Shown piece by piece: positions 1 through 9,166 of a stretch of 64,000 nucleotides of DNA. Position numbers and translations under genes: made by a program. Source of the stretch: Methanolobus bombayensis. GTDB taxonomy: Archaea > Halobacteriota > Methanosarcinia > Methanosarcinales > Methanosarcinaceae. Each line of letters starts with the position of its first letter. Position 1 is the stretch's first letter. Below the pieces are notes generated by a model, which saw only the letters and a list, made by a program, of their open reading frames with translations, searched no databases and was not told the origin of the DNA. The stretch lies in the NCBI RefSeq assembly GCF_017873415.1, contig NZ_JAGGKD010000002.1, positions 1 through 64,000 on the forward strand, given 5' to 3'.

Positions 1-23
1 CCTTTGTGTTTTCGGTAGCAGAT

Positions 24-1210
24 AATGCTAAGGGGACTAATCCTTTTTAAATTATTATGTTAAAATAAAATGGAAAGTAGGTTTTCTACAAAGCCATAAA
101 TTGTATAATACAATTGAAAATAGGAAAAGAAATAGGCGAATACTATAGTCTGTTGCAGCTGTTTTTGTTCTAAATGTATTGCACATTCTATAGCTAGTTT
201 CAATACCCCATCTTTTAGAATATAATGAGTACAACTCTTTGATTTCATCTGGTCCAAGAGACATATTTGTAGCAAATACACCTATTTCTTTTTCGTCATT
301 TGCTTGGCTATTGTTTTTTGACCTTTTATCTGATTCTACAAAAATCAATTTAACTAAAGTACCTTTATTTTTTGATTTCAATCTATATAACCGGGTTGCA
401 GGTAGTTTAACTTTTTCTGCCATTTTTGTTATATTTTTAGATTTTTTTGCAGGCATCAAAAATTGTATATCCATTTTTTTTAATGTTGAAATTACAGCAA
501 CCGAATAAAAGCCTCTATCAAAAAAAACTCTGTTAATTTTAACTTTTGTTTTAGCATAGTTCAATAGATTTTCAACTACAGCTTTTAAATGTTCACTATC
601 ACGCGATTCAAGTGGTAGTGCCCTTAGAACAAACCTTTTGTTTTTTTCGACAATGGTGACGGTTGCAAATTGATAAGCTTTTGTTGTGCCTCTCTCAGCT
701 TTTGTTCCAACAACCATCTTAGTATCACGTTTGCCATAAAATTTTACACTTGTCCAATCAATTGCAAGATCAACTTCACCATTAAGTAACCCTTGTTTTT
801 TTGCTTCCCTAAAAATTGAATCAAAAACAAATGTGAATCTTTTTAGTATTTCGTCTATTTCATTTTTTTTGATGTGATAACGAACAGTATCCCCGTTTGG
901 AACATTTAAATATCCATCAAGTATTAATGATTCAGAAGCATTTTCTATAAAATTATTAGTTAATGCTCCTCTCATTACTACATGTAAAATGTCTCTATCT
1001 GAATAGAGACAATTATGCCTCATATTAAATAAAATAGAAGGATTTATAATGCTTTTAAAAGCATGTCCTACTTTTGATCCTATAACTTTTTTATTTTCAT
1101 GATTACCAAAATAGAAATCATCTAGCTTTTTTTGTTTTGTTTTTTCATTCATTTTTAATTTTCATCATATTTTTTTATCTATTTCCATTTGAATCACCGA
1201 ACTTAGCAAT
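24..1210. mobile_element. ISH3-like insertion sequence
   Basis: A single transposase gene is bracketed by imperfect inverted ends: AATGCTAAG at 24-32 and CTTAGCAAT at 1202-1210, with scattered further matches inward. About 1.19 kb between these ends fits the size of small ISH3/IS4-superfamily elements. The transposase reads full-length, so the copy may still be mobile. I could not identify a target-site duplication, and the true left tip may lie a few bases either way. Confidence 0.6.
55..1152 (-). CDS. DDE transposase, ISH3/IS4-superfamily-like
   Basis: This 365-aa protein should catalyse cut-and-paste transposition of the surrounding element. A DDE triad is visible: Asp in DWTSVKFYG near residue 132, Asp in FFDRGFY near 212, and Glu in RWGIETSYRM near 318, the last in the usual Y-(2)-R-(3)-E-like context of IS4-superfamily enzymes. 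Length and the RWGIE signature resemble ISH3 transposases common in haloarchaea and Methanosarcina (family knowledge). No frameshift is seen. It reads towards the left window edge, away from the AbrB/orc1 module, and is very AT-rich. Assignment to ISH3 rather than another IS4-superfamily branch is an inference from motif style. Confidence 0.8.
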   Translation of the reverse strand: MNEKTKQKKLDDFYFGNHENKKVIGSKVGHAFKSIINPSILFNMRHNCLYSDRDILHVVMRGALTNNFIENASESLILDGYLNVPNGDTVRYHIKKNEIDEILKRFTFVFDSIFREAKKQGLLNGEVDLAIDWTSVKFYGKRDTKMVVGTKAERGTTKAYQFATVTIVEKNKRFVLRALPLESRDSEHLKAVVENLLNYAKTKVKINRVFFDRGFYSVAVISTLKKMDIQFLMPAKKSKNITKMAEKVKLPATRLYRLKSKNKGTLVKLIFVESDKRSKNNSQANDEKEIGVFATNMSLGPDEIKELYSLYSKRWGIETSYRMCNTFRTKTAATDYSIRLFLFLFSIVLYNLWLCRKPTFHFILT

Positions 1211-1241
1211 GTTTTATTGCTATTTATACGTTTTCCAATCC

Positions 1242-1290
1242 AATCGTACGATTTGAGACATAATGTTGACTATCGTACGAAACTATAAAT
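1242..1290 (+). promoter_or_regulatory. Tandem palindromic operator plus TATA box
   Basis: The perfect palindrome AATCGTACGATT (1242-1253) is followed 29 bp on, centre to centre, by a second palindrome TCGTACGA (1273-1280). A TATA-like CTATAAAT (about 1283-1290) begins immediately after it. Placing two symmetric sites directly over the upstream promoter element is the classic layout of an autoregulated operon. The half-site ATCGTAC recurs before orc1 at 3539-3545. The AbrB-like or winged-helix protein encoded next is the obvious candidate ligand (inference). Confidence 0.55.
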
Positions 1291-1338
1291 ATGATTCCAC
1301 CCACTTAATTATGAGCAAAAAATGCTTGAGTGGAAACT

Positions 1339-1668
1339 ATGGAAAATCAAAAAAGATCATTAAAAACTACGCAGCACCCCAGCCATAGAATACCAATCAA
1401 TGAATTAGATGCAGAATTTCTTAAAAAAAGAAAATCACACATCGAAGAAACGGTTATCCTGCAAAATAATAATGAAATCAAAAAGAAAGTCAAAATTAGT
1501 TATGATGGGAAGCAGTTTTTGATTCGCATACCAAATGAAATCAGTAAATACTATAGTTTAAGAAAAGGCGACGAAGTAGAGATAATAATTAAAGAAACAA
1601 AAAATACGAATGAAACCATCAGAGAAGTCCCCATTACATTAAAGGTAGTCGAAGATGTCATTACTTGA
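1339..1668 (+). CDS. AbrB/SpoVT-like DNA-binding protein
   Basis: A small protein of about 109 aa from the ATG at 1339; a GTG at 1330 would add three residues. After a basic, Lys/Gln-rich N-terminal third, residues 50-90 read as a swapped-hairpin AbrB fold: a KISYDGKQFLIRIP strand pair, then ISKYYSLRKGDEVEIII, the typical x-L-x-x-GDxV ending. Such proteins bind DNA as dimers, often as antitoxins or plasmid regulators. The gene overlaps the following winged-helix gene by 14 bp, so the two are co-translated. The upstream palindromes suggest autoregulation. No clear Shine-Dalgarno is seen. Confidence 0.7.
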   Translation: MENQKRSLKTTQHPSHRIPINELDAEFLKKRKSHIEETVILQNNNEIKKKVKISYDGKQFLIRIPNEISKYYSLRKGDEVEIIIKETKNTNETIREVPITLKVVEDVIT

Positions 1669-1975
1669 AGAGTCTTTTAACAAATATGAAATAGCAGTTA
1701 TGTTCGTTTTGTTTAAGGCAGGAAGAGAATTAACGACTTCTCAGGTAGCTTCTAAAGCGGACATTGCATGGGCAACTGTTAAGAAATACTTGGATATTTT
1801 AGAGGAAGAAGGTTATGTTTACAAAAGAGAAGTAGGAAATAGGGTATATTGGATGTATGCTTCTCATTTTAAAGCACTTTCTGACAAGGAAAAAGAAAAA
1901 TGGATTCTTTATAGACCAACTCCATTCATTCCAGAAACAAAAGTTGTTCAACAAACACTCTATGATTATCATTAA
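1655..1975 (+). CDS. Winged-helix transcriptional regulator
   Basis: This 106-aa protein carries one compact winged helix-turn-helix (residues about 10-65): YEIAVMFVLFKAG, then LTTSQVASKADIAWATVKKY as the HTH and LEEEGYVYKREVGNRVYWMY as helix plus wing. The C-terminal 35 residues are charged and could dimerise. It overlaps the AbrB-like gene and is probably its functional partner. AbrB-like plus wHTH gene pairs recur on archaeal mobile elements (family knowledge, not checked here). Its position upstream of orc1 suggests a role in copy control or maintenance of the element, which is inference. Confidence 0.7.
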   Translation: MSLLEESFNKYEIAVMFVLFKAGRELTTSQVASKADIAWATVKKYLDILEEEGYVYKREVGNRVYWMYASHFKALSDKEKEKWILYRPTPFIPETKVVQQTLYDYH

Positions 1976-3590
1976 TTATACATCTATTCTTGATTCATTT
2001 TTATCAATTTTTCTTGATTTGATATTTCTAAGGTAAATCCTGGATTGATTTTTTGTAGATTAGTCTACATTTTATTCAATAAGTTTTTTACAATTATCAC
2101 AACAAGTTTAATTAGCTTTTAGAAATACTGTTACATGTAAAGTTGCAATTCACGGGATTATATATTGAACTAGTCGAAATTAGTTATAATGATAGGTACT
2201 TTCGGATGTACTGAATATTATTTATGATAATCTTGATCTAAGTAACGCTAGCGTATTATATTCATTCCGTATCAATGGCATGATTTTTTTACGTTAGCTG
2301 AACACACAGTAATGATACACAAGCCCTCTAAATGAAGCATACTGAAAAATAACCGCGTCGCACTTCTTACAAAACTAACGGCAGATGATTTTATTGTATG
2401 AATCTATAATATGGTCAATACTCATGAACAATATGCCTGTTCTCTCAATCTCTACAACGGTCATAATCAATGAGTTTTCCTATTAAAAACAAGACAATCT
2501 ATTGTATAATTCAGCCTGATGAAAAATAATGGGGGTTTATTTAGAATTTACATATGGAAGCAATTCATATTAATTCATGATTTTGTTTGATTTCATTTTG
2601 TTTATATAGGATTAGTTTTAACTATAGATATGCCTATTTTCATCTGAAAAAAATTAGTTTTTTTGTAATGTATTCGATTCAAGTCCATAGGTAATGTTGT
2701 ATTGATATTCATTTTTTTGAAATATAATAAGTAGGGATAGTTTGAAATTAATTTTTCAGTAAAGATATTGTGGAATACAACCGCGTTAATATTCTTGCAA
2801 ATAAAGAATATTATTTATTTTATTAAGATACATATATATACGATCATTCATATAACATAACAACATGACTCTTCTCTCGTACTCTATCTCACTCTTCTCT
2901 TAGGCTCTACAATGCTCCCAATCAACAATTACTTTTTTTTCCTAAGAATACAAGGCAATCTATAGTTGAAATTTAATCCAATCAAAAAGAAAAATGAACT
3001 CCTCTTAAAAATAGTTAAATGAGATCGTTTCTGTTGATTCTTTCTTTTAAATCTGTACATAATCAATTTATTTAGCCTCACATATAACACTTATTTTCTC
3101 TTCATATGATAGATTCTAAACGGAATTATTGAATCATCTGCTTTTAATAGACCAAACATTACTTTATTTTGAGTTAATGTACAATTCTATTCGTCGATTC
3201 AATCATGAATCTCTGTAGCTTAATTAATATATTTACACAGTATGCGTTCGAGTTGGGTTGCTTTGAGTGCAGTTTCAATTTTGTGATATCTTCTGGTGAA
3301 AGCTTTGTGTATTGTTACTGTGTGTCCAGCTATCGTAAAGAATGATGCTGACGCTACGGATATCCATTTTTACGATAATTTTACTTGTCGATATTTGGGA
3401 AGAATAATGAAAAAGTTTACCTCTTAATCTTTGATTTCCGTATATAAATGCGGAAACTACTTAAGCTTTCCAACTTCTATGTATATGTGCAGTATAAAGT
3501 CCTGCTATAATGTCTTACTATGTGCTATAAAGTATGATATCGTACAACTGACGATTGTTTGCTTGCTAATATTTACTGGAGAATTTAAAT
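1976..3590. other. Non-coding AT-rich region, candidate replication origin
   Basis: About 1.6 kb without a credible gene lies upstream of orc1/cdc6, where archaeal origins usually sit. It is dense in A/T runs and contains a degenerate direct repeat: 2440-2525 and 2895-2985 share a CTCTACAA...TCA-CAA...ACAA(G)-CAATCTAT pattern. The sequences AGACAATCTATTG and AGGCAATCTATAG in it resemble the core of repeat family A. I found no convincing run of canonical origin recognition boxes by eye, so origin function rests on position and composition only. A TATA-like CTATAAAG near 3525 and the half-site ATCGTAC at 3539 probably belong to the orc1 promoter. Confidence 0.35.
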
Positions 3591-4820
3591 TTGACGATAT
3601 TTGAAAACGCTTGTAAGTCCGTTTTTAACGATATGACGCTTCTTGAAGATGAATACGTCCCACGAAAATTAATCGGACGTGAGTTTGAAACTGAAGATCT
3701 TGTCGAAATATACCAAACAATATTCATGAATGGAAAGCCACGTAACTTAATCTTATATGGGCAACCTGGAACTGGGAAAAATGCTACACACGCATATGTT
3801 ATTGACCAATTGAAGAAAGAAATTAAAAAACAAAAGCTAGATCATGAAGTAAAATATTTTAAGGTTCCGTGTAAGCAGGCAAGAACAAGTACTACAGTAA
3901 TGCGTGTGTTGATCCAACAAGCTGAACTTAGTAGATGTTTACCAAAAAAAGGTATTAGTTCTCATGACCATTTCATGCATTTTGCAAATCTCTTTTCAAA
4001 CGATTCTCACCGATTGATTATTATTGAGTTTAATGAAATTGATTCCTTGAAAGATGATGAGATTCTGTACATGTTCTCAAGAAAAAACGAGACTAATGCA
4101 TTTCACGAAAACACAAAAATTATGATAGTAGGGACATCAAATGATGTAAATTATAATAAATCGAGCCATCTTCATACTTTGTCTTCTCTTGATATGCTTC
4201 CTATTAAATTTAATGCATACCGTGAGGATGAATTAATTGGTATATTAAATGAACGCAGGGCTGCATTTAAAGATGGTGTCGTGAGTGATGACGTGATATC
4301 TATGTGTAGTAAATTGTCTGCTCAAGAAGACGGTGACGCTAGAAAAGCTATTAAATTATTGATGAATGCTGGAAATGAAGCTAACAAAAGATTGAAAAAT
4401 GCTGAAGAGGAAGATCCAAAAATTACTATTATGGATTTAATTTCTGCTCATAGAATGGATGACTATAGCTTGGAGGAAACAATACAGGATCTACCTGTCC
4501 AACAAAAATCATTGCTCTTGGCACTTGTGAAGTTAAAGATACCTCTATTTAGATCTGGTGGTCTTATCAAAAGAGATGTTGTTTATCCAGCATATTGTGA
4601 CATATGTAGAAGATATGGCATTTCGGTACTGGGTGAACGACGTGCATTAGATTTACTGACTAATCTTGAATCAAATTATGTAATTTCAATAAAAAAGGAA
4701 GGTAGGGGGAAAAATAGACGTATCATCGAACTGGATAAAAGGATAATTGATAATAATAATCTTCTCGTGTACAAATCATACTTGGAAAAGCAATTAAGTT
4801 GGCACCAACAGCACATATAA
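3591..4820 (+). CDS. Orc1/Cdc6 family replication initiator, divergent
   Basis: This 409-aa AAA+ protein has the family's usual length. The AAA+ module includes Walker A GQPGTGKN (residues about 57-64), a Walker B position reading LIIIEFNEID (about 142-151), sensor 1 IVGTSND near 180 and sensor 2 GDARKAIKLL near 248. A winged-helix DNA-binding domain follows (about 300-390, with YGISVLGERRALDLLTNLE). Orc1/Cdc6 binds origin boxes and loads MCM. Here the Walker A Thr is Asn and the Walker B Asp is Asn, so ATP hydrolysis may be impaired. The TTG start is chosen because GGAG lies nine bases upstream and the first residues match the family start. It is likely the initiator of the integrated element rather than the chromosomal one. 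Confidence 0.9.
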   Translation: MTIFENACKSVFNDMTLLEDEYVPRKLIGREFETEDLVEIYQTIFMNGKPRNLILYGQPGTGKNATHAYVIDQLKKEIKKQKLDHEVKYFKVPCKQARTSTTVMRVLIQQAELSRCLPKKGISSHDHFMHFANLFSNDSHRLIIIEFNEIDSLKDDEILYMFSRKNETNAFHENTKIMIVGTSNDVNYNKSSHLHTLSSLDMLPIKFNAYREDELIGILNERRAAFKDGVVSDDVISMCSKLSAQEDGDARKAIKLLMNAGNEANKRLKNAEEEDPKITIMDLISAHRMDDYSLEETIQDLPVQQKSLLLALVKLKIPLFRSGGLIKRDVVYPAYCDICRRYGISVLGERRALDLLTNLESNYVISIKKEGRGKNRRIIELDKRIIDNNNLLVYKSYLEKQLSWHQQHI

Positions 4821-4872
4821 ATCTTCGATGATGAATAGGGATATTCTTTTTAGGGTTAAATAATGCTTGTTA

Positions 4873-4926
4873 AGACTGTCGGGAAGTTTTCATATACGTG
4901 CTATGCATTGACTTTTCCGACAGTCT
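4873..4926. repeat. 10-bp inverted repeat, 34-nt spacer
   Basis: AGACTGTCGG (4873-4882) and CCGACAGTCT (4917-4926) are perfect reverse complements, extended inwards by imperfect GAAGT/ACTTT pairing. The pair lies 50 bp after the orc1 stop. It could be an RNA hairpin at the transcript end, a protein-binding site, or the end of a decayed mobile element. Confidence 0.6.
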
Positions 4927-5628
4927 ATAGCGTTTAATGATAAGATAATTAAAAGTTGCAAAGGAAATGGAGGGTGTATTAGGATAGCAACACTCCTGTA
5001 CACTGTTGTATTTGTTCATGTCAGGCATTACTTTCCTTTGTTTCAGAAGGTTTTGATTCATGACTAAAGGAATAAGGTTTACTAAAAATAGAGGCCTTTT
5101 AGATGCATTGTTTATTTTAAACCTATATATACAGATTTATTGGTCATCGGTTAAGGATATTTTTATGTCGGTTGATGTCGATTTTATACAAAACATCGGA
5201 TGAAAATTAGAGTCAATTTTCATGAAATCAATGTCATGTTCCCACATATTACAGATTAGACACTAATACACGATATATGAGACTTTGAGACTTTGCGGTC
5301 TCCGTCCATTTAAGCCAACGCTTCAGGATTCTACTTTGGAAATAAGGGTGATTTATAGATTGTTCTCATCACATTGCAAAGAGTAAAGTACCCATACAAA
5401 TCCTGTGTACTATATTGTATGAATAAGTGAAAGATAACAATGTCTGCAGAGTCTGCTGGCTTAAATCTTACCATATCAATATACAAAATACTCACTCATG
5501 AAAATGATAAACTGCAATTCTTTCGGGTCCAATATCTGTGAAAATCCCAACTTCCAAGTGCGACAATATGATCATGCTGAAGATGCCTATTTTTGGGAAT
5601 GGTAATCTATAATCAGTATTTTTACTTC

Positions 5629-5766
5629 GCCTAGATGAGGCGGGGTTATAGAATATATTCTTTTCAGTAATAGTATATTTGCAACTTTACTGTATATTAT
5701 GTTGGTTCAAATTATGTTCCTCTCAATAAGATGAGGGGATATATACAACTCAAATTATGGCAACTA
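5629..5766 (+). repeat. Dispersed repeat family B, copy B1
   Basis: It begins with hairpin GCCTAGATGAGGC (5629-5641) followed by GGGGTTATAG, then the shared internal blocks TATTTGCAACTTTACTG, GGTTCAAATTAT, CTCTCAATAAG and GGGGATATATACAACTCAAA. It closely matches copies at 32,416 and 34,337 and, less well, 47,221. The 3' ATATATAC could act as a TATA box for the gene at 5818. Confidence 0.75.
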
Positions 5767-5817
5767 TTTTAAATCGACATAATAAATTATATTTGTAACG
5801 AAAGCTATTTCATAATC

Positions 5818-7119
5818 ATGCCTTTAGAAAAGTTTGATATTGATATGAGTGAAACATCATTCACTAAAGGTGATGCTAGAAAAATAGATACGAATAACGA
5901 AAGTGATTACACCACTACTATATGCTTGGCTTTACCTACAAATTATGATCACTATCTAGAAGGTGACTTTGAAGTCAACTTTAAAGACAACTTGTTACTT
6001 GTAAGAATTTTAAAAGTTGAAAATCAAAAATTAGATCCTATTTACATATTCGGAAAAGATGTTAGTATCGGTACCCCTAGCAAAGAAATTCCTTCTCTAT
6101 CATTTGAGCATTTTACAGATAATAGAGGTAAATATCCATATTATTATGCAGAGGTTGTTTTCCCTTATCTTCTGGCTAAGTGGGCCGATTCAAGCCATCC
6201 AACTGGCATGAAAATGGATTATGACTATGATAAATTACAAATTACAGGCAGACTTGAAAATGAAGACAAAATTGAAACTTTAATTGTATTAAACACCTTA
6301 TTTTCGAGTAAAGATTACGGTTCAAGTAGGATAAGGCTTCTTTATGACGATGTAACTGTTTTTGTTGAAAATTATTTCCTAAAGGAAGATAAAGTTCCTT
6401 TTCTCCAAAGAGTAAATCTTCTTTCATCCAAAGATGCGTATCAAAATGCCATTAGTGACTATTTCGTTGAACCATCAGTTCAAAAATCATTAGATGATTT
6501 AGTTCATGAAACAAAGGATATCAATATCGAAAATGAAAATGATTTACTTGCAATTTTCATGAGAATAGTTAATGAAGTACTTATTCATCATATCGAATAT
6601 AGAAGATGGACTAGTGCTTTTTGGGATGGAGAGCGAACAATAAAAGAAAACGGACAAGAAACAAAAGTACCTGCACATCCAAAGAAAGAAACAGATATAC
6701 AACCAACATTAGAAGTTTTATTTTCTATGATTATGAATCCTTTGGGAATACATGTCTTTAGAGAAACAGATGAAGGTGTTGGAAGTCTTGATTTTAAGTT
6801 TGCTTATACAACTGAAGACAAAAAAGCTATTTCTTTGTGTGCCGAATTTAAGTTAGCACATAATAAAAGAATTGAAAAGGGTTTAACTAGACAATTACCT
6901 GCTTACATGCAAGCAAATAAATCCACAACGGGTGCATATATTGTGATGTGGTTCAAAGATGAGGATGAGACATATTTTAAAGAACCAAAAAATAGGGATA
7001 AGAATAAAATGTTAGAATTCGTTAATGAGACAGCTAAAAAAATAATGACAAATGAAGGCTTACACATTGAAATAGCTTTGATTGATGCATCTATAAAACC
7101 TTCAGCGTCTAATCTTTAA
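5818..7119 (+). CDS. Putative PD-(D/E)XK-fold nuclease
   Basis: A 433-aa soluble protein that I do not recognise as a named family. The N-terminal 210 residues are mixed alpha/beta with no clear motif. The C-terminal part has the layout of a restriction-endonuclease fold: a leading helix with Glu (QPTLEVLFSMIMN, about residue 300), GVGSLDFKF (Asp near 325), LCAEFKLA (the E-x-K near 343) and a later TRQLPAYMQ helix. DNA cleavage in defence is therefore plausible but inferred. It follows repeat B1; a TATA-like TTATATTT near 5785 would give a leaderless or nearly leaderless mRNA. No obvious partner gene is adjacent. Confidence 0.55.
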   Translation: MPLEKFDIDMSETSFTKGDARKIDTNNESDYTTTICLALPTNYDHYLEGDFEVNFKDNLLLVRILKVENQKLDPIYIFGKDVSIGTPSKEIPSLSFEHFTDNRGKYPYYYAEVVFPYLLAKWADSSHPTGMKMDYDYDKLQITGRLENEDKIETLIVLNTLFSSKDYGSSRIRLLYDDVTVFVENYFLKEDKVPFLQRVNLLSSKDAYQNAISDYFVEPSVQKSLDDLVHETKDINIENENDLLAIFMRIVNEVLIHHIEYRRWTSAFWDGERTIKENGQETKVPAHPKKETDIQPTLEVLFSMIMNPLGIHVFRETDEGVGSLDFKFAYTTEDKKAISLCAEFKLAHNKRIEKGLTRQLPAYMQANKSTTGAYIVMWFKDEDETYFKEPKNRDKNKMLEFVNETAKKIMTNEGLHIEIALIDASIKPSASNL

Positions 7120-7385
7120 TTATATCATGAAATTCCCTGCCAGCACCTTCACCGCCCCGTGCTTGTAATTCAGTTTTTTCCTTGCTTGATTTTGTCTTTG
7201 ATTCTTTTCAGTGTATTCCTATGCTTGATTTCCTAGTTCCCTTGCTTTCTCAGGAGTTAGTTGTAGGATAAAATCATGGACAGCTTTCTCATTGATAAAC
7301 TCTTGAGCTTTTTTCACATCAAAAGCCTGTTCGTCTATGTTATTAGCTTCTTTGCCAAGAGGGGGATATATAAAACTGAAAAAAA
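7120..7385 (-). pseudogene. Gene remnant with in-frame amber codon
   Basis: On the minus strand a protein-like frame runs from about 7385 to a TAA at 7120-7122. It reads FIYPPLGKEANNIDEQAF, then a charged helical stretch, and ends GAVKVLAGNFMI. It is interrupted once by TAG (7219-7221) and has no upstream ATG. Composition and amphipathicity look like real protein, so this is probably the 3' end of a decayed gene I cannot identify. In a pyrrolysine-using methanogen a TAG could in principle be read through, but the missing start argues for decay. Confidence 0.4.
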
Positions 7386-7516
7386 GTATACGCTATTTTT
7401 GTCATTTTGTAGAAGATGATTTTAGCTGAGAAACAAAATTGATTAGTCTAGTAGCATCAAACAATAATTTATTTAATTCATTACTTCTTTTTATAAAATA
7501 CATTGGAGTGTTCTTC

Positions 7517-8788
7517 ATGCCTTCTTTGGAAACAATAAAAGATCAAATTATTGCTATAGATAATAAATTCAATTTAAAGCTTAAGTCAATTAAAGAATTA
7601 CCTAATATATTAGATGATGATGAGCTGATTGAGAATCTATGCACAGCAAACCAAGAAGGTGCTCCAAGTGTTGGATTATTGATTGCTACAAATAAACGAT
7701 TGATTTTTGTTAAGAAAAGTATTTTTGCCTCTCATTTTGAAGAATTCCCTTATAGCAAAATAGATTCCATTCATTTTAAATCAGACATTCTTAATGGAAA
7801 AGTGACAATTTTATCATTTGGCAATAATACTGAATTCTTAAGTGCATTTAAAAAGAAATTGCAAGCATTAACAGAACATGTTCGCCAAAAGATGTCTGAA
7901 ATGCCCAATAACAGCGAACAAACTACAAATAACTATTACCATTACGGAGACGTAATAGGTACACAAATACAGGATTCAGTATTAGTAAAATCTAACGCTG
8001 AAACGCAAGTAAACATGTGCAACAAATGTGGTTGTAAAGCCGAACGAGGACAAAAGTTTTGCTCTAATTGTGGGAAAGAGCTTACGTTCCTTTCTCTAAG
8101 TGAAAATAATCACATGGTAGAGGGTAAAATAGTAATAGACACTGTGGAAGTAAGGAATTATCTAATAAGAAAAGTCCTGGATAAAAAATTAGTTAGCTAT
8201 GCAAAATTTAGAGATGATTTTGGTTTAGATTATACAATTCAAACGTTTAACTTACTAAAGCAAATATCAAGGGATTGTATCGAAAGAAACGAACCACTTC
8301 TTTCAGCTATAGTTGTAAATGATGATAATCTACCAGGCGAGGGATTTTTTGATAATAAAACGAGAACATATTTGGGTTATAATGGACCTGCTACAGGTTC
8401 TGAAGCAAAGAAAATCCATCAACGTGAACTTGATAAACTATCTAATTGGAAATGGGATTTAAAAACTATGATAGTAACTGCTTGGAATAATGGACAACAC
8501 CACAAGTCTGGTGCAGGGTATGGTCTGAAAATAAGTCTTGCAGATAGAAATCAAAATTTCAAAAAAGAATGGGAACATATAGTTTTGGAGATGCCAGATT
8601 ATCCTAAATTAATAAAAGTAAATATAAAAAAAGATTCTTTTTGGAATGGAACCTGCAGGGAACTTATAAGTAAAGATATAGGTCTGTGGATGATAAGTAA
8701 AGGTGATGCTCCATGGAGCGATGGAAAACCACCGAAGTATAGGATGGAACATTCATCAGAAAATAATTTTTCTATAAAGTCGTTTTAA
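7517..8788 (+). CDS. PH-like domain plus zinc-ribbon protein, unknown function
   Basis: This 423-aa protein starts at the ATG preceded by GGAGTG six bases upstream; a longer TTG start at 7439 lacks support. Residues about 25-110 look like a bacterial PH (YokE/bPH-type) domain: GLLIATNKRLIFVKK, then EEFPYSKIDSIHF. A zinc ribbon follows near 170-187 (CNKCGC...FCSNCGKEL). The rest contains LLSAIVVNDDNLPGEGFF and an aromatic tail with AWNNGQHHKSGAGYGLKI and SFWNGTCREL. I do not recognise the C-terminal family. The PH domain suggests a lipid- or protein-binding sensor joined to an effector (inference). A TATA-like GGGATATATAAAACT at about 7366 is a good promoter. Confidence 0.6.
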   Translation: MPSLETIKDQIIAIDNKFNLKLKSIKELPNILDDDELIENLCTANQEGAPSVGLLIATNKRLIFVKKSIFASHFEEFPYSKIDSIHFKSDILNGKVTILSFGNNTEFLSAFKKKLQALTEHVRQKMSEMPNNSEQTTNNYYHYGDVIGTQIQDSVLVKSNAETQVNMCNKCGCKAERGQKFCSNCGKELTFLSLSENNHMVEGKIVIDTVEVRNYLIRKVLDKKLVSYAKFRDDFGLDYTIQTFNLLKQISRDCIERNEPLLSAIVVNDDNLPGEGFFDNKTRTYLGYNGPATGSEAKKIHQRELDKLSNWKWDLKTMIVTAWNNGQHHKSGAGYGLKISLADRNQNFKKEWEHIVLEMPDYPKLIKVNIKKDSFWNGTCRELISKDIGLWMISKGDAPWSDGKPPKYRMEHSSENNFSIKSF

Positions 8789-9054
8789 GTGACAATTACT
8801 GTTTACTTTTTTCAACTATTACATAATTGTTTCATGCTTTTTCTTGCATGAGTATTGAGCGTAAACGGTTATCCCTTGCGTATAGTTATCTTCATATAAT
8901 ACAGTGTTTCCTTAGAGAATCTTTTCCAGGCTGAATATGAAATACTTAGAATCTTTGCCTTATATCATCCGAATCCTGCCTTCTATTTTGATATAATATT
9001 AACTGATTCCGATATCAGTTTAATTCCCATTTTAAATTCTTGGAGCATCTGTAC

Positions 9055-9160
9055 TTTATTTGACCTGCCCTAGATAGGCAGAGGTTTATAGGTGTGAATT
9101 CGTGAGTCGATTTGTCTTGTGTCTGAGAGTTCAATTACTTTAAACTTGCTGAACATTCTA
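9055..9160 (+). repeat. Dispersed repeat family C, copy C1
   Basis: It opens with a family-B-like hairpin (GCCCTAGATAGGC, 9067-9079) and GGTTTATAGG. It then diverges from B and continues GTGAATTCGTGAG(T/C), GATTTG and TTGT, shared with copy C2 at 25,428-25,530. It probably shares its head with family B and has a different body. Confidence 0.6.
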
Positions 9161-9166
9161 GTAATG

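Larger units (their letters stand above)
4821..5817. other. Intergenic region downstream of orc1
   Basis: About 1 kb without a convincing gene. It holds a long hairpin at 4873-4926 and repeat B1 at 5629-5766. The remainder (about 4930-5625) shows only scattered stops in all frames and nothing else that I recognise. Confidence 0.5.

Noticed and set aside
7517-8788. Double-zinc-ribbon membrane protein
   Set aside because: No transmembrane segment remains once the ATG at 7517 is used; the hydrophobic N-terminus exists only in the unsupported TTG extension.
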